Shown: piece by piece, positions 36,038 through 44,866 of the stretch
Numbering within the stretch: position 1 is the first letter of the stretch
How the letters are laid out: each line of letters starts with the position of its first letter
DNA from: Cupriavidus gilardii
GTDB taxonomy: Bacteria > Pseudomonadota > Gammaproteobacteria > Burkholderiales > Burkholderiaceae
Assembly: GCF_008801915.1 (NCBI RefSeq)
Contig: NZ_VZOV01000001.1
Location: 124,001-188,000 of the forward strand
Length of the DNA stretch: 64,000 nucleotides
Direction: 5' to 3'
Made by a program: the position numbers and the translations under genes
The notes under the pieces: model-generated
Database searches by the model: none
Told to the model about the DNA's origin: nothing
Seen by the model: only the letters and a program-made list of their open reading frames with translations

Positions 36038-37495
36038 CTAGCGCCGTACCGCCTGGGCGCGCGGCATGTCGCCCAGGTGCTGCTGGTGCGGGTCGATCTC
36101 GCTGTCCCGCAGCTCTGCACCGCGGCGGTACTGCCGACGCACCAGATAGACCAGCAGCAGGATGCCGAGGCTGACGACGCCGAGCAGCAGCGGCTTGCGC
36201 TGGTCCGGGATGAAAGCCATTGCGATCACGATGCCGGCCATGCCGATGATCGCCACATAGGTCAGATACGGATACATCCACATGCGCACGCGCAGCTTCT
36301 CCGGCGCCTCGCGCTCGAGCCGCGCGCGCAGCCGCAGCTGCGACACCGCGATCAGGATGTAGACGAAGATCGCCACCGTGCCGTAGGAATTGACCAGGAA
36401 GGCGAACACCGTATCGGGCGACACGTAGGACATCACCACCGCGGCATAGCCGAACAGCGTCGAAAACAGGATCGCGCGGACCGGCACGCCATTGCGGTTC
36501 AGTTTGGCCAGCGCGGCCGGCGCGTCGCCGCGGCGCGTCAGCGCGAAGATCATCCGCGACGACGCATACAGGCCCGAGTTCAGCGCCGACAGCACCGCGG
36601 TCAGCACCACCGCGTTCATCACCTGCGCGGCGCCGCGAATGCCCATCGCGTCAAGCGCGCTGACATAAGGCGTGGCGATGCCGGGCGAGTTCCACGGCAC
36701 CAGGCAGACCACCAGCAATACCGAGCCCACGTAGAACACCAGCACGCGCGTGATCACCGAGTGGGTCGCCTTGGCCACGGCCTTCTGCGGCTCCGCGGTC
36801 TCGGCCGCGGCAATGGTGACGATCTCCGCGCCGAAGTAGAACCCGGTCGCGGCGACGGCGCCGGTCAGCACCGGCATGATGCCGTTGGGCGCGAAGCCGC
36901 CATGCGCGCTCAGGTTGGCGACGCTGGGCGCGGTATCGGGCCACATGCCGAGCACGAACAGGCCGGCCAGGAACAGGAACACGACGATCGCCGCCACCTT
37001 GATCGAGGCGAACCAGAATTCGAACTCGCCGAAGGACTTGACGGAGAACAGGTTGGTCAGCGTCAGCATCACCAGCAGCACCAGGCTGATGGCCCAGGAC
37101 GGCACGTCGGGCAGCCAGTAGCGGATCAGGTCCGCGCCGGCCACCGCTTCGATGGCGACCACGATGACCCAGAAGTACCAGTACATCCAGCCGGTCAGGA
37201 AGCTGGCCAGCGCTCCGGTCTGGGGCTTGTCGCGCCATGCTTCGCGCGCGTATTCGTAGAAGGAGCCGACGGTGGGCAGCGCGCACGCCATCTCGCCGAG
37301 CATCCGCATCACCAGCACCACCAGCATGCCGGTCAGCAGGAAGGACAGCACGGCCGCCGGGCCGGCCGACTTGATCACCACGCCGCTGCCGACGAACAGT
37401 CCGGCACCGATCACGCCGCCGAGCGCGATCATCGTCATGTGGCGCTGTTTCAGGCTGTGCTTGAGGCCGCGCGAGCCCTCGGGGTTATCCAGCAA
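36038..37495 (-). CDS. APC-superfamily amino-acid permease, probable taurine importer
   Basis: This 485-residue inner-membrane transporter of the GabP/AnsP amino-acid:H+ symporter family has 12 predicted membrane spans. The family start signature is RHMTMIALGGVIGAGLFVGSGVVIKSAGPAAVLSFLLTG, and SSRMIFALTRRGDAPAALAKLNRNGVP is the central conserved loop. GABA and beta-alanine permeases belong here, so a taurine-like zwitterion is a plausible substrate. It sits between xsc and tauX in the leftward operon. It offers a second uptake route beside the ATP-driven TauABC. Confidence 0.88.
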   Translation of the reverse strand: MLDNPEGSRGLKHSLKQRHMTMIALGGVIGAGLFVGSGVVIKSAGPAAVLSFLLTGMLVVLVMRMLGEMACALPTVGSFYEYAREAWRDKPQTGALASFLTGWMYWYFWVIVVAIEAVAGADLIRYWLPDVPSWAISLVLLVMLTLTNLFSVKSFGEFEFWFASIKVAAIVVFLFLAGLFVLGMWPDTAPSVANLSAHGGFAPNGIMPVLTGAVAATGFYFGAEIVTIAAAETAEPQKAVAKATHSVITRVLVFYVGSVLLVVCLVPWNSPGIATPYVSALDAMGIRGAAQVMNAVVLTAVLSALNSGLYASSRMIFALTRRGDAPAALAKLNRNGVPVRAILFSTLFGYAAVVMSYVSPDTVFAFLVNSYGTVAIFVYILIAVSQLRLRARLEREAPEKLRVRMWMYPYLTYVAIIGMAGIVIAMAFIPDQRKPLLLGVVSLGILLLVYLVRRQYRRGAELRDSEIDPHQQHLGDMPRAQAVRR

Positions 37496-37641
37496 TTTTT
37501 GTCTCCAGTGCTTCTCATGATGGTGTCGTCACGGCTTCGCTGTCTTTGTTTTGTCTGTCCGGGGCCGCATTGCTGCGGCGGCCCCCGCAGGCCGTGATCG
37601 CGCGGCGCGGCAGGGCCGCACCGCGCGCCTCGTTGCTTCCG

Positions 37642-39444
37642 TTATACGTAATCCTTGTACTTGTCGAGCAGGCGGACCGGCTTGGACAAGGCATCGCGGC
37701 GGAACGGATCGCCCAGTTCGCGGGTGCACATGATTTCCACGATGGTGGTCTTGCCGTGGTTCATCTGCAGGTCGATGGCCTTCTTCAGCGCCGGGCCGAC
37801 GTCCTCGAGCCGATCGACCACGATGCCTTCGGCACCCATCGCGCGGGCGATGTTGGCGAAGCTCGGATTGTCCAGCTCGCCGGCGACGAAGCGGCGATTG
37901 TAGAAGTCCACCTGGTTCTTCTTCTCCGCGCCCCACTGGCGGTTGTGGAAGACCACCGCGGTGACCGGGATGTTGTGGCGCACGCAGGTCATCGTTTCCA
38001 TCAGGCTCATGCCCCATGCGCCGTCACCGGCGTACGAGATCGCCGGCCGGTGCGGCGCGGCAACCTTGGCGCCGATGATGGTCGGGAAGGCGTAGCCGCA
38101 GTTGCCCCAGCTCATCGCCGCGAAGAAGCTGCGCGGCTTTTCGAAGCGCAGATAGCTGTTGGCCACCGAGTTGATGTTGCCGATGTCGGTCGACACCATC
38201 ACATCGGCCGGCATCGCCTTCTCGAGCTCGCGCAGCACCTGGCGCGGATGCAGGTAGGTGCCGCCGTTCGGCGTGCGTTCGTTCTTCTGCTCCTCGATCA
38301 TGTCGAGGCTGAACGGGTCGCGCTCGTGCGTCCACTCGTCCAGTTCCTTCTCCCAGGCGGCCTTCTCGGTAGCGATCTGGTCGGCGCGCGCGGCGCGGGT
38401 CGCGTCGCAGGCCAGCGTGCGGTTGGCCAGCCGTTCGGTCAGCGCGACGGCGGCCGCCTTGGCGTCGCCGCAGATGCCGACCGAGATCTTCTTGACCAGG
38501 CCCAGCATCTTGTGATCGGCGTCGATCTGGATGATCTTGGCCGTCTTCGGCCAGTAGTCCATGCCGTGCTGCGGCAGCGTGCCGAACGGTCCAAGGCGCG
38601 AGCCGAGCGCGACCACGACGTCGGCGCGCGAGATCAGCTTCATCGCGGCCTTCGAGCCCTGGTAGCCGAGCGGCCCGCACCACAGCGGGTGGCTCGCGGG
38701 GAAGGAGTCGTTGTGCAGATAGCTGTTGACCACCGGCGCGCCCAGCCGCTCGGCCAGCGCCTTGCATTCCTCGACGCCATCGGCCATCACCACGCCGCCG
38801 CCGGAAATGATCACCGGGAACTTCGCCTGCGCCAGCAGCTCGGCCGCTTCGTTCAGGCTCTGCTCGCCGCCGGGGCCGCGGTCCAGCCGGCGCGGCTGCG
38901 GAATCTCGGCCTTGATCTGGCCGTAGAAGTAGTCGCGCGGGATGTTCAGCTGGGTCGGGCCCATCTCGGACATCGCGCGATCGAAGCAGCGGCCGGTGAA
39001 TTCGGCCATGCGCGCCGGATTGGTGACGTGGCCCTGGTACTTGGTGAACTCCTGGAACATCGGCAGCTGGTTCGCTTCCTGGAAGCCGCCCAGGCCGATG
39101 CCCATGGTGCCGGCCTCGGGCGTGACGATCACGACCGGGCTGTGCGCCCAGTAGGCCGCGGCAATCGCGGTCACGCAGTTGCTGATGCCCGGGCCGTTCT
39201 GGCCGATCACGACGCCGTGGCGGCCCGACACGCGGGCATAGCCGTCGGCCATATGGCCGGCGCCTTGCTCATGCACCACCGGGATCAGGCGGATGCCGGC
39301 CGGCGCGAAGATGTCCATCGCATCCATGAAGGCCGAGCCCATGATGCCGAACATATCGGTGACGCCGTTGGCGGCGAGGGTTTCGACAAACGCCTCGGAA
39401 GGCGTCATGGCCTGCGGGCCGGCGGTGGGGGTGTGGTCGGACAT
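37642..39444 (-). CDS. xsc: Sulfoacetaldehyde acetyltransferase
   Basis: Xsc is a thiamine-diphosphate enzyme that converts sulfoacetaldehyde and phosphate to acetyl phosphate and sulfite. The 600-residue length is typical. ThDP-fold marks are NGVTDMFGIMGSAFMDAMD, the conserved Glu in IPVVHEQGAGHMADGYARVSG, and the C-terminal ThDP/Mg2+ site GDGAWGMSLMETMTCVRHNIPVTAVVFHNRQWGAEKKNQVDF. The motif MGPTQLNIPRDYFYGQI is characteristic of Xsc and separates it from acetolactate synthase. It leads the leftward taurine operon. Two operator-like sites lie in the 243-bp gap shared with cobS. Confidence 0.95.
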   Translation of the reverse strand: MSDHTPTAGPQAMTPSEAFVETLAANGVTDMFGIMGSAFMDAMDIFAPAGIRLIPVVHEQGAGHMADGYARVSGRHGVVIGQNGPGISNCVTAIAAAYWAHSPVVIVTPEAGTMGIGLGGFQEANQLPMFQEFTKYQGHVTNPARMAEFTGRCFDRAMSEMGPTQLNIPRDYFYGQIKAEIPQPRRLDRGPGGEQSLNEAAELLAQAKFPVIISGGGVVMADGVEECKALAERLGAPVVNSYLHNDSFPASHPLWCGPLGYQGSKAAMKLISRADVVVALGSRLGPFGTLPQHGMDYWPKTAKIIQIDADHKMLGLVKKISVGICGDAKAAAVALTERLANRTLACDATRAARADQIATEKAAWEKELDEWTHERDPFSLDMIEEQKNERTPNGGTYLHPRQVLRELEKAMPADVMVSTDIGNINSVANSYLRFEKPRSFFAAMSWGNCGYAFPTIIGAKVAAPHRPAISYAGDGAWGMSLMETMTCVRHNIPVTAVVFHNRQWGAEKKNQVDFYNRRFVAGELDNPSFANIARAMGAEGIVVDRLEDVGPALKKAIDLQMNHGKTTIVEIMCTRELGDPFRRDALSKPVRLLDKYKDYV

Positions 39445-39487
39445 GCTTGCGGTCTCCGGTAGGTTGGGATCGTTGTGACTCGTAAAA

Positions 39488-39509
39488 CGGTACGTTATGT
39501 ACCGAAAAC
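39488..39509. promoter_or_regulatory. Operator-like site 1 (xsc/cobS divergent promoter)
   Basis: The 22-bp element reads CGGTACG, a 3-nt spacer, then TGTACCGAAAAC. It contains the inverted repeat CGGTAC-N5-GTACCG, 43 bp upstream of the xsc start. Closely related elements lie at 39570 and 44787 and a longer variant at 44867, and none was noticed outside the taurine locus. Confidence 0.68.
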
Positions 39510-39569
39510 TGTTGTTTGGCTGAAATGTAGGACGGAGCTCGAGCATCGTCAATAGGAAAATCCATTATT

Positions 39570-39591
39570 CGGTATGAGTTGTACCTAAAAG
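39570..39591. promoter_or_regulatory. Operator-like site 2 (xsc/cobS divergent promoter)
   Basis: It has the same length and layout as site 1 (CGGTATG, 3 nt, TGTACCTAAAAG), with 16 of 22 positions identical. It lies 97 bp before the cobS GTG, so both sites could serve both directions. Confidence 0.65.
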
Positions 39592-39687
39592 TGAGACTGG
39601 GATAAGATAGCCTCGTGAACAGCCGGCGGCGGGCATGCGCCTGCGCGGCGCGTCGAAGTAGTCCAGCCTTATCCAGGAGAAACCGAA

Positions 39688-40662
39688 GTGGCGATCGACC
39701 TTGCCAGCGTGGCACCGGACCGCATGGTGTCGGTGCGTGAAGTGTTCGGCATCGACAGCGCGATGCGGGTGCCGGCCTTCGGCGTGCGCGACGACCACGT
39801 GCCGGAGATCGATCCGGGCTACCGCTTCGAACCGGAGGTCACGCTCGCGATCCTGTCCGGCTTCGTCAGCAACCGCCGCGTGCTGGTGCAGGGCATGCAT
39901 GGCACCGGCAAGTCGACCCATATCGAACAGGTGGCGGCGCGGCTGAACTGGCCGTGCGTACGCGTCAACCTCGATGGGCATATCGGCCGCATGGACCTGG
40001 TCGGGCGCGATACCGTGGTACTGCGCGACGGCCAGCAGGTCACCGAATTCCAGGAGGGCATCGTGCCGTGGGCGCTGCAGCGGCCGATCGCGCTGGTGTT
40101 CGACGAATACGACGCGGGCCGGCCGGACGTGATGTTCGTGATCCAGCGCGTGCTCGAGCGCGATGGCCGGTTCACGCTGCTGGACCAGAACCGCGTGATC
40201 CAGCCGCATCCGTTCTTCCGGCTGTTCGCGACCGCCAACACGGTCGGGCTTGGCAACCTGACCGGCATGTATCACGGCACCCACCTGCTGAACCACGCGC
40301 AGATCGACCGCTGGAACGTGGTGGCGACGCTGGACTATCTGCCGCGCGAGGCGGAGATCGATATCGTGCTGGCGCGCGTGCCGGAACTGGCCGACGCGGC
40401 CGGACGCGAGTTGGTTGGCACCATGGTCGCCGTCGCGCAGTTGACGCGCGAAGGGTTTGCCGCGGGCGACGTGTCGACGCTGATGTCGCCGCGCACCGTG
40501 ATCGCCTGGGCCGAGAACTGCCAGATCTTTCGCGATCCGGCGCTGGCGTTCCGGCTCAGCTTCCTGAACAAGTGCGAGCCGGGCGAGCGCCCGATCGTGG
40601 CCGAGTATTTCCAGCGCGGCTTCGGTACCGAGCTGGAGCCCTGCGGCGACGCGGCGGCCTGA
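39688..40662 (+). CDS. cobS: CobS-like AAA+ ATPase (cobaltochelatase subunit)
   Basis: This 324-residue MoxR/CbbQ-clade AAA+ protein starts at GTG 39688 with an AGGAGA site. Walker A is GMHGTGKST at about 69-77 and Walker B LVFDE at about 136-140. The CobS signatures VREVFGIDSAMRVPAFGVRDDHVPEIDPGYRF, ARLNWPCVRVNLDGHIGRMDLVG, FQEGIVPWALQRP and DRWNVVATLDYLP are all present. With CobT and CobN, CobS inserts cobalt into hydrogenobyrinate diamide in aerobic B12 synthesis. Here it is coupled to cobT (2 bp gap) but sits opposite xsc, and no cobN or other cob gene is near. It may be the cell's chelatase ATPase or a chaperone used in the taurine pathway. Confidence 0.85.
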   Translation: MAIDLASVAPDRMVSVREVFGIDSAMRVPAFGVRDDHVPEIDPGYRFEPEVTLAILSGFVSNRRVLVQGMHGTGKSTHIEQVAARLNWPCVRVNLDGHIGRMDLVGRDTVVLRDGQQVTEFQEGIVPWALQRPIALVFDEYDAGRPDVMFVIQRVLERDGRFTLLDQNRVIQPHPFFRLFATANTVGLGNLTGMYHGTHLLNHAQIDRWNVVATLDYLPREAEIDIVLARVPELADAAGRELVGTMVAVAQLTREGFAAGDVSTLMSPRTVIAWAENCQIFRDPALAFRLSFLNKCEPGERPIVAEYFQRGFGTELEPCGDAAA

Positions 40663-40664
40663 CG

Positions 40665-42473
40665 ATGTCGACGTCGACGTCGACGAGCGCCGAGGCCGCG
40701 GACCCCGCGGCCGGCGCGATCGCGGAGCCTGCGCTGCCACCGTTGCCGGCGGCGGTGCAGCGCCGGCGCGAGGCGTTGTGCGCCGCCGTGCTGCGCGCGC
40801 TGGCGGGGGACGCCGCCTTGCATTACCGCGCGGGAAGGCCATGGCGCGGCCAACGGCCGCTGCCGCTGCAGGCGCCGCACCTGCTGACCGATGCCGGCCG
40901 CGATTCCTTCCCCGACCTGCGCGGCAGCGTGGACGCCGTCGCGCTGCGCCTGCGGCATGGCGATGCGGACCTGCATCGCGCGCTGCGGCCCGCCGACCCC
41001 GTCGCGCGGCTGCTGTTTGAACTGTTCGAGCAGTTGCGCTGCGAGACCCATCTGCCCGCCGGCATGCCGGGTGTGGCCGCCAACCTTCACGCCCGCTTCG
41101 AACGATGGTCGCTGGCGTTCCATCGCTCCGGGCTGACCGAAGGGCGTTTCGGCATCCTGGTCTACACGGTGGCGCAGGTGGTCTGGTCGCGGCTGTCGGG
41201 CCGGCCGGTGGTCGAGGAGACCGAGGACCTGATCGAGGCCACGCGCGCGGCGATCGTGCCTGCGCTGGGCACCGCGCTGGCCGGCATGCGGCGCACGCGC
41301 GCCGACCAGCGCGCCTTTGCCGAACACGCGCTGGCCGCGGCGGAGATGGTGGCCGGGATGCTGCGCGACGATGCCCGTCGCGCAGGCCTGGCCGACGACG
41401 ATGGGCGTGAAGCGCACGAATCCGTGCGCGACGGCTTCTCGCTGCTGCTCGACTTCGAGGACGAGGCGCTGTTACAGGAAGCAGGCGGCGCCGGCTCCGG
41501 CGGTGCTCGTGCCCGCGCCAACGAGGCCCGTGCGCCGGCCTACGCTGCCTTTACCACCCGCTACGACCGCGAGCTGCGCGCCGCCACGCTGGCGCGGCAG
41601 GCTTCGCTGCAGGCATGGCGCGAACGCCTGGACCGGCGCATCGTCGGCGGTGGCATCAATCCGGTCCGCATCGCTCGCACGTTGTCGTCGGCCTTCGCGC
41701 TGCCGGCCGCCGATGGATGGTCGTCCGGCGACGAAGAGGGCCGGCTCGACCGCAGCCGGCTCGCGCAGCTTGCCTGTGCCGGCGGACAGCGGCGCATCTT
41801 CCGCCAGCCCCGCCTGCAGCCGCGCACCGATGCGGTGCTGGCGTTCCTGATCGATTGCTCGGGCTCGATGAAGGCGCATATCGACCAGATCGCCTTGCTG
41901 GTCGATGTGATGATCCGCGCGGCCGATGCCGCGGGCCTCGGCACCGAAGTGCTCGGCTTCACCACCGGCGCCTGGAACGGCGGCCGCGTGGCGCGCGACT
42001 GGCAGGCGGCGGGCCGCCCGCCGTCACCGGGCCGCCTCAACGAGGTCTGTCATCTGGTGTTCAAGGATGCCGACACCAGCTGGCGCCGCGCCCGCACCGG
42101 CATCGCCGCGCTGTTCAAGGCCGATCTGTTTCGCGAAGGCATCGACGGCGAAGCGGTCGACTGGGCCTGCACCCGCCTGCTGTCCCGCCCGCAGTCGCGG
42201 CGTCTTCTGGTGGTGGTATCCGACGGCAGCCCGATGGACCGCGCCACCGCGCAGGCCAACGGCGAGCGGCTGCTGGATGACCATCTGAAGGACGTGGCGG
42301 CCCGCCACGAGGCCCAGGGGCGGATCGAACTGATGGGGCTGGGCGTCGATCTGGACCTGAGCCCTTACTACCGGCGCCACTTCCCGCTGGACACCACCCG
42401 GCCGCTGGATACGGCGGCGATCGATGCCATTGCGAGGTGGGTGGGGAGTGGGGGGCGTGAGGCCCAACACTAG
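40665..42473 (+). CDS. cobT: CobT-like VWA-domain protein (cobaltochelatase subunit)
   Basis: This 602-residue partner of CobS has an N-terminal region with VQRRREALCAAVLRALAG and CETHLPAGMPGVAANL, an acidic middle part, and a C-terminal von Willebrand A domain. The VWA has a perfect MIDAS start DCSGS (Asp at about residue 397), LGFTTGAWNGG, HLVFKDADTSWRRARTGIAALFKADLFREGIDGEAVDWACTRLL and VVVSDGSPMD. All of these match CobT. The start MSTSTSTS is encoded by a GTCGAC repeat. It follows cobS directly. The expected metal-ion-dependent protein binding is intact. The absence of cobN next to it is the notable point. Confidence 0.84.
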   Translation: MSTSTSTSAEAADPAAGAIAEPALPPLPAAVQRRREALCAAVLRALAGDAALHYRAGRPWRGQRPLPLQAPHLLTDAGRDSFPDLRGSVDAVALRLRHGDADLHRALRPADPVARLLFELFEQLRCETHLPAGMPGVAANLHARFERWSLAFHRSGLTEGRFGILVYTVAQVVWSRLSGRPVVEETEDLIEATRAAIVPALGTALAGMRRTRADQRAFAEHALAAAEMVAGMLRDDARRAGLADDDGREAHESVRDGFSLLLDFEDEALLQEAGGAGSGGARARANEARAPAYAAFTTRYDRELRAATLARQASLQAWRERLDRRIVGGGINPVRIARTLSSAFALPAADGWSSGDEEGRLDRSRLAQLACAGGQRRIFRQPRLQPRTDAVLAFLIDCSGSMKAHIDQIALLVDVMIRAADAAGLGTEVLGFTTGAWNGGRVARDWQAAGRPPSPGRLNEVCHLVFKDADTSWRRARTGIAALFKADLFREGIDGEAVDWACTRLLSRPQSRRLLVVVSDGSPMDRATAQANGERLLDDHLKDVAARHEAQGRIELMGLGVDLDLSPYYRRHFPLDTTRPLDTAAIDAIARWVGSGGREAQH

Positions 42474-42513
42474 CGCCGCAGGTGCCCCGGATTCTTGGTA
42501 GGCCAGTCGCTGT

Positions 42514-42786
42514 TCATTTCCGCACCCGTCGCTTTTTGATCGCCGTGAGGTTCTCGATCCATGGTTCGATATCGTAGGCTTCTGCGGACAGCAACACCCC
42601 CAATTCCCGAAGCAGATGCAGAACCTTCCCCAATTGCGTTGTGGGTTTGCCGGCTTCGACATCGGTGATGAAGCTAGGCGACAGACTCGTTCCACGTGCC
42701 ACTTCGTCACGGGTCAGTCGTTGAGACAAGCGGGCGGCGCGTACAAGTTGCCCAAGCGTTTCAGCGTCGGAGATGCGAACGATCAT
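42514..42786 (-). CDS. XRE-family (HipB-like) regulator, solo
   Basis: This 90-residue DNA-binding protein has a helix-turn-helix (LGQLVRAARLSQRLTRDEVARGTSLSPSFITDVEAGKPTTQLGKVLHLLRELGVLL) like HipB antitoxins, and a basic C-terminus IKKRRVRK. It starts at ATG 42786; an in-frame ATG 33 nt upstream has no better signal. There is no HipA kinase gene beside it, so it is not a complete toxin-antitoxin pair. An inverted repeat 50 bp upstream is a likely autoregulatory site. It sits between cobT and tauE and could regulate either, or be a passenger. Confidence 0.82.
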   Translation of the reverse strand: MIVRISDAETLGQLVRAARLSQRLTRDEVARGTSLSPSFITDVEAGKPTTQLGKVLHLLRELGVLLSAEAYDIEPWIENLTAIKKRRVRK

Positions 42787-42835
42787 GGCGCCATACCTTA
42801 GAGGACCGGACTCGATCATAAAACGTCCGCTCGGC

Positions 42836-42875
42836 TCCTTTATGGCGATTTCAGGAGGGAAAGTTCCATAAAGGA
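42836..42875. promoter_or_regulatory. Long inverted repeat upstream of the HipB-like gene
   Basis: The perfect 10-bp arms TCCTTTATGG (42836-42845) and CCATAAAGGA (42866-42875) are 20 nt apart. The flanking GCTC and GAGC extend the symmetry. Weaker half-sites (CCATACCTTA near 42791 and CCTTATGG near 42896) flank it. It is low in GC compared with its surroundings. Confidence 0.68.
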
Positions 42876-42904
42876 TACGAGCGGCTACGGTAGCCCTTAT
42901 GGTT

Positions 42905-43678
42905 TTAAGCTGAATACGCCATAAACCACTGCCACAGCGCTCCCCCCATCAAGTACGCACCCAGCACGACCAGCACGCCAAACGCGAGCCTTCGGGTGGC
43001 TTCCGTCGACAACGGCGGCGGGAAGCGCCGTGCCGCGATCGTGCTCAGGGCCACGACCGGGAAGGCCAGTGCGGCCTGCAGCCACACGTCGCCGGCCAGC
43101 TCGCCTTGCCAGGCGCTGTAGGCGGTGCGGACGGCCGAAGTGGTGGTGAAGACCAGGATCAGCGCGCAGCGGATCTGCACCATGTTCAGCGGTTGGCGAT
43201 AGAACTGGAAGATCAGCGGCGGCCCCGAGACGCCGAACAGGCCGCTGAGCAGGCCGCCGCAGACGCCGCTGACGAAGAAGCTGCCGTCGCCGGAGCGGCT
43301 GGGCAGCGCGGCGGGGCGCAGCGCGGCGCCGATGCCGCCATACAGCACGACCGCACCGAGCATCAGCTGCAGCACGCCGGCGGCGGTGCCGCTCAGGTAG
43401 TGCAGCAGCACGACACCGGCGACCACCGACGGCAGGATGCCGAGCGTGGCGGCCCGCACCGCGCGCCAGTCGATATGGTGCAGCTTGCCGGGCAGCGCCA
43501 GCGCGCCGTTGGCGAGCGTCAGCAGGCTGACCAGCGCGGCCAGCGTGGCGACCGGTGCCAGATGCAGGCCGCTAGCCGCGCCCATCACGATCAGACCCAT
43601 GCCGAACCCGGTCACGGTCTGGAAATAGCTGCCGAGCCCGAGCAGGGCCAGTACCGGCAGCAAGGTTTCGACATTCAT
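42905..43678 (-). CDS. tauE: Sulfite exporter TauE (DUF81 family)
   Basis: This 257-residue inner-membrane protein has about 8 predicted helices in two halves with the DUF81 repeats (LGLGSYFQTVTGFGMGLIVMGAAS and CGGLLSGLFGVSGPPLIFQFYRQ). In Cupriavidus necator, TauE exports the sulfite made by Xsc. The start overlaps the pta stop (ATGA, 43675-43678), so the two are translationally coupled, which strongly supports the sulfite-export role. Confidence 0.9.
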   Translation of the reverse strand: MNVETLLPVLALLGLGSYFQTVTGFGMGLIVMGAASGLHLAPVATLAALVSLLTLANGALALPGKLHHIDWRAVRAATLGILPSVVAGVVLLHYLSGTAAGVLQLMLGAVVLYGGIGAALRPAALPSRSGDGSFFVSGVCGGLLSGLFGVSGPPLIFQFYRQPLNMVQIRCALILVFTTTSAVRTAYSAWQGELAGDVWLQAALAFPVVALSTIAARRFPPPLSTEATRRLAFGVLVVLGAYLMGGALWQWFMAYSA

Positions 43679-44763
43679 CGGGACTGCGCGGCTCCCGATG
43701 GTGGCGTGGCGGAAGGCAGGTCGATGGGCAGCGCCATCTGCGCGCGGGCATCGGTATCTTCGAGGTCCGCGGCCTGCGCCTGCACCACGGTCACCGCGAT
43801 CACGTGGAAGATGTCGTCGGCGCTGCAGCCGCGCGACAGGTCGTTGGCGGGGCGCCGCAGGCCCTGCAGCATCGGCCCGATCGCCACCGCGCCGCCGAGG
43901 CGCTCGGCGAGCTTGTAGCCGATATTGCCCGCCTCCAGGCTCGGGAACACCAGCACGTTGGCGTGCCCGTGCACCTGGGATGCCGGCAGCTTGCGCTCGG
44001 CGATCTCGGCGACGATCGCCGCATCGAGCTGCACGTCGCCGTCGATCGCCAGGCCGGGCCGCAGCGCACGCACCCGCTGCGTCGCCGCGGCGACCTTGTC
44101 CACGGCGGCGTGGTGGGCGCTGCCATTGGTCGAGAACGACAGCATCGCCACGCGCGGCGTTTCCATCAGCAGGCTCTGCGCGCTGTCGGCGGCGGCCATC
44201 GCGATCTCGGACAGCGCCTCGGCGTCCGGGTCGATCACCAGGCCGCAGTCGGAGAAGATCAGCCCGCCCTTGAGCGAGTGGAAGGGCTCGCAGAACATCA
44301 TCAGGAAGAAGCTCGATACCAGCCGGAAGGACGGCGCGATACCGATGACCTGGATCGCGTGACGCACCACGTCGGCAGTGGTATGGACCGCACCGGCCAC
44401 CGAGCCGTCGGCGTCCCCGGCCCGCACCATCAGGTTGGCGAAGCATAGCGGCGCCAGCACGTCGCGTTGCGCCTGCTCGGGCGTCATGCCCTTCGATCGG
44501 CGCAGCGCCAGCCATTGCCCGGCGTAGCGGTCCCGCTGCGCAGCGCTGGCCGGGTCGACCACGTCGATGCCGTCCAGCGCGATGCCGTGCCGCTCGGCGG
44601 CATCGGCGATACGGGCGGCATCGCCGACCAGCACGATGCGCGCGATGCCTTCTTCCGCGGCGCGCCGCGCGCCCTGCAGCACGCGCGGGTCCTCCGCCTC
44701 GCACAGCACGATGCGCCGGGGGGACGAGCGCGCGCGCTCGATGATGCGGTGGATCGCTTTCAT
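43675..44763 (-). CDS. pta: Phosphate acetyltransferase
   Basis: This 362-residue short-type Pta (PTA_PTB domain only, without the DRTGG/P-loop N-domain) converts the acetyl phosphate from Xsc to acetyl-CoA. Visible motifs are IVLCEAEDPRVLQGARRAAEEGIARIVLVGD, GDADGSVAGAVHTTADVVRHAIQVIG, VAMLSFSTNGSA and the terminal ANVLVFPSLEAGNIGYKLAERLGGAVAIGPMLQGLRRPANDLSRGC. It is the first gene of a leftward pair with tauE, preceded by two operator-like sites resembling those at xsc. Confidence 0.94.
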   Translation of the reverse strand: MKAIHRIIERARSSPRRIVLCEAEDPRVLQGARRAAEEGIARIVLVGDAARIADAAERHGIALDGIDVVDPASAAQRDRYAGQWLALRRSKGMTPEQAQRDVLAPLCFANLMVRAGDADGSVAGAVHTTADVVRHAIQVIGIAPSFRLVSSFFLMMFCEPFHSLKGGLIFSDCGLVIDPDAEALSEIAMAAADSAQSLLMETPRVAMLSFSTNGSAHHAAVDKVAAATQRVRALRPGLAIDGDVQLDAAIVAEIAERKLPASQVHGHANVLVFPSLEAGNIGYKLAERLGGAVAIGPMLQGLRRPANDLSRGCSADDIFHVIAVTVVQAQAADLEDTDARAQMALPIDLPSATPPSGAAQSR

Positions 44764-44786
44764 GGCGGATACGGTGAATAAAAAAG

Positions 44787-44808
44787 CGGGATGAAACGTA
44801 CCGAAAAC
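44787..44808. promoter_or_regulatory. Operator-like site 3 (pta promoter)
   Basis: CGGGATG, 3 nt, then CGTACCGAAAAC; 17 of 22 positions match site 1 at xsc. It lies 24 bp before the pta start. Confidence 0.62.
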
Positions 44809-44866
44809 GGGATCTGACCGAAGCATAGGGCGGCCGGCCCTTTCGGTCAACAAAAATCTCGAAAAA

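Noticed and set aside
39445-39687. Cobalamin riboswitch in front of cobST
   Set aside because: No B12-box-like sequence or extended structured leader was seen; the gap is explained by two operator-like sites and the ribosome sites.
42514-42786. HipAB toxin-antitoxin module
   Set aside because: No HipA-like kinase gene lies on either side; the neighbours are cobT and tauE.
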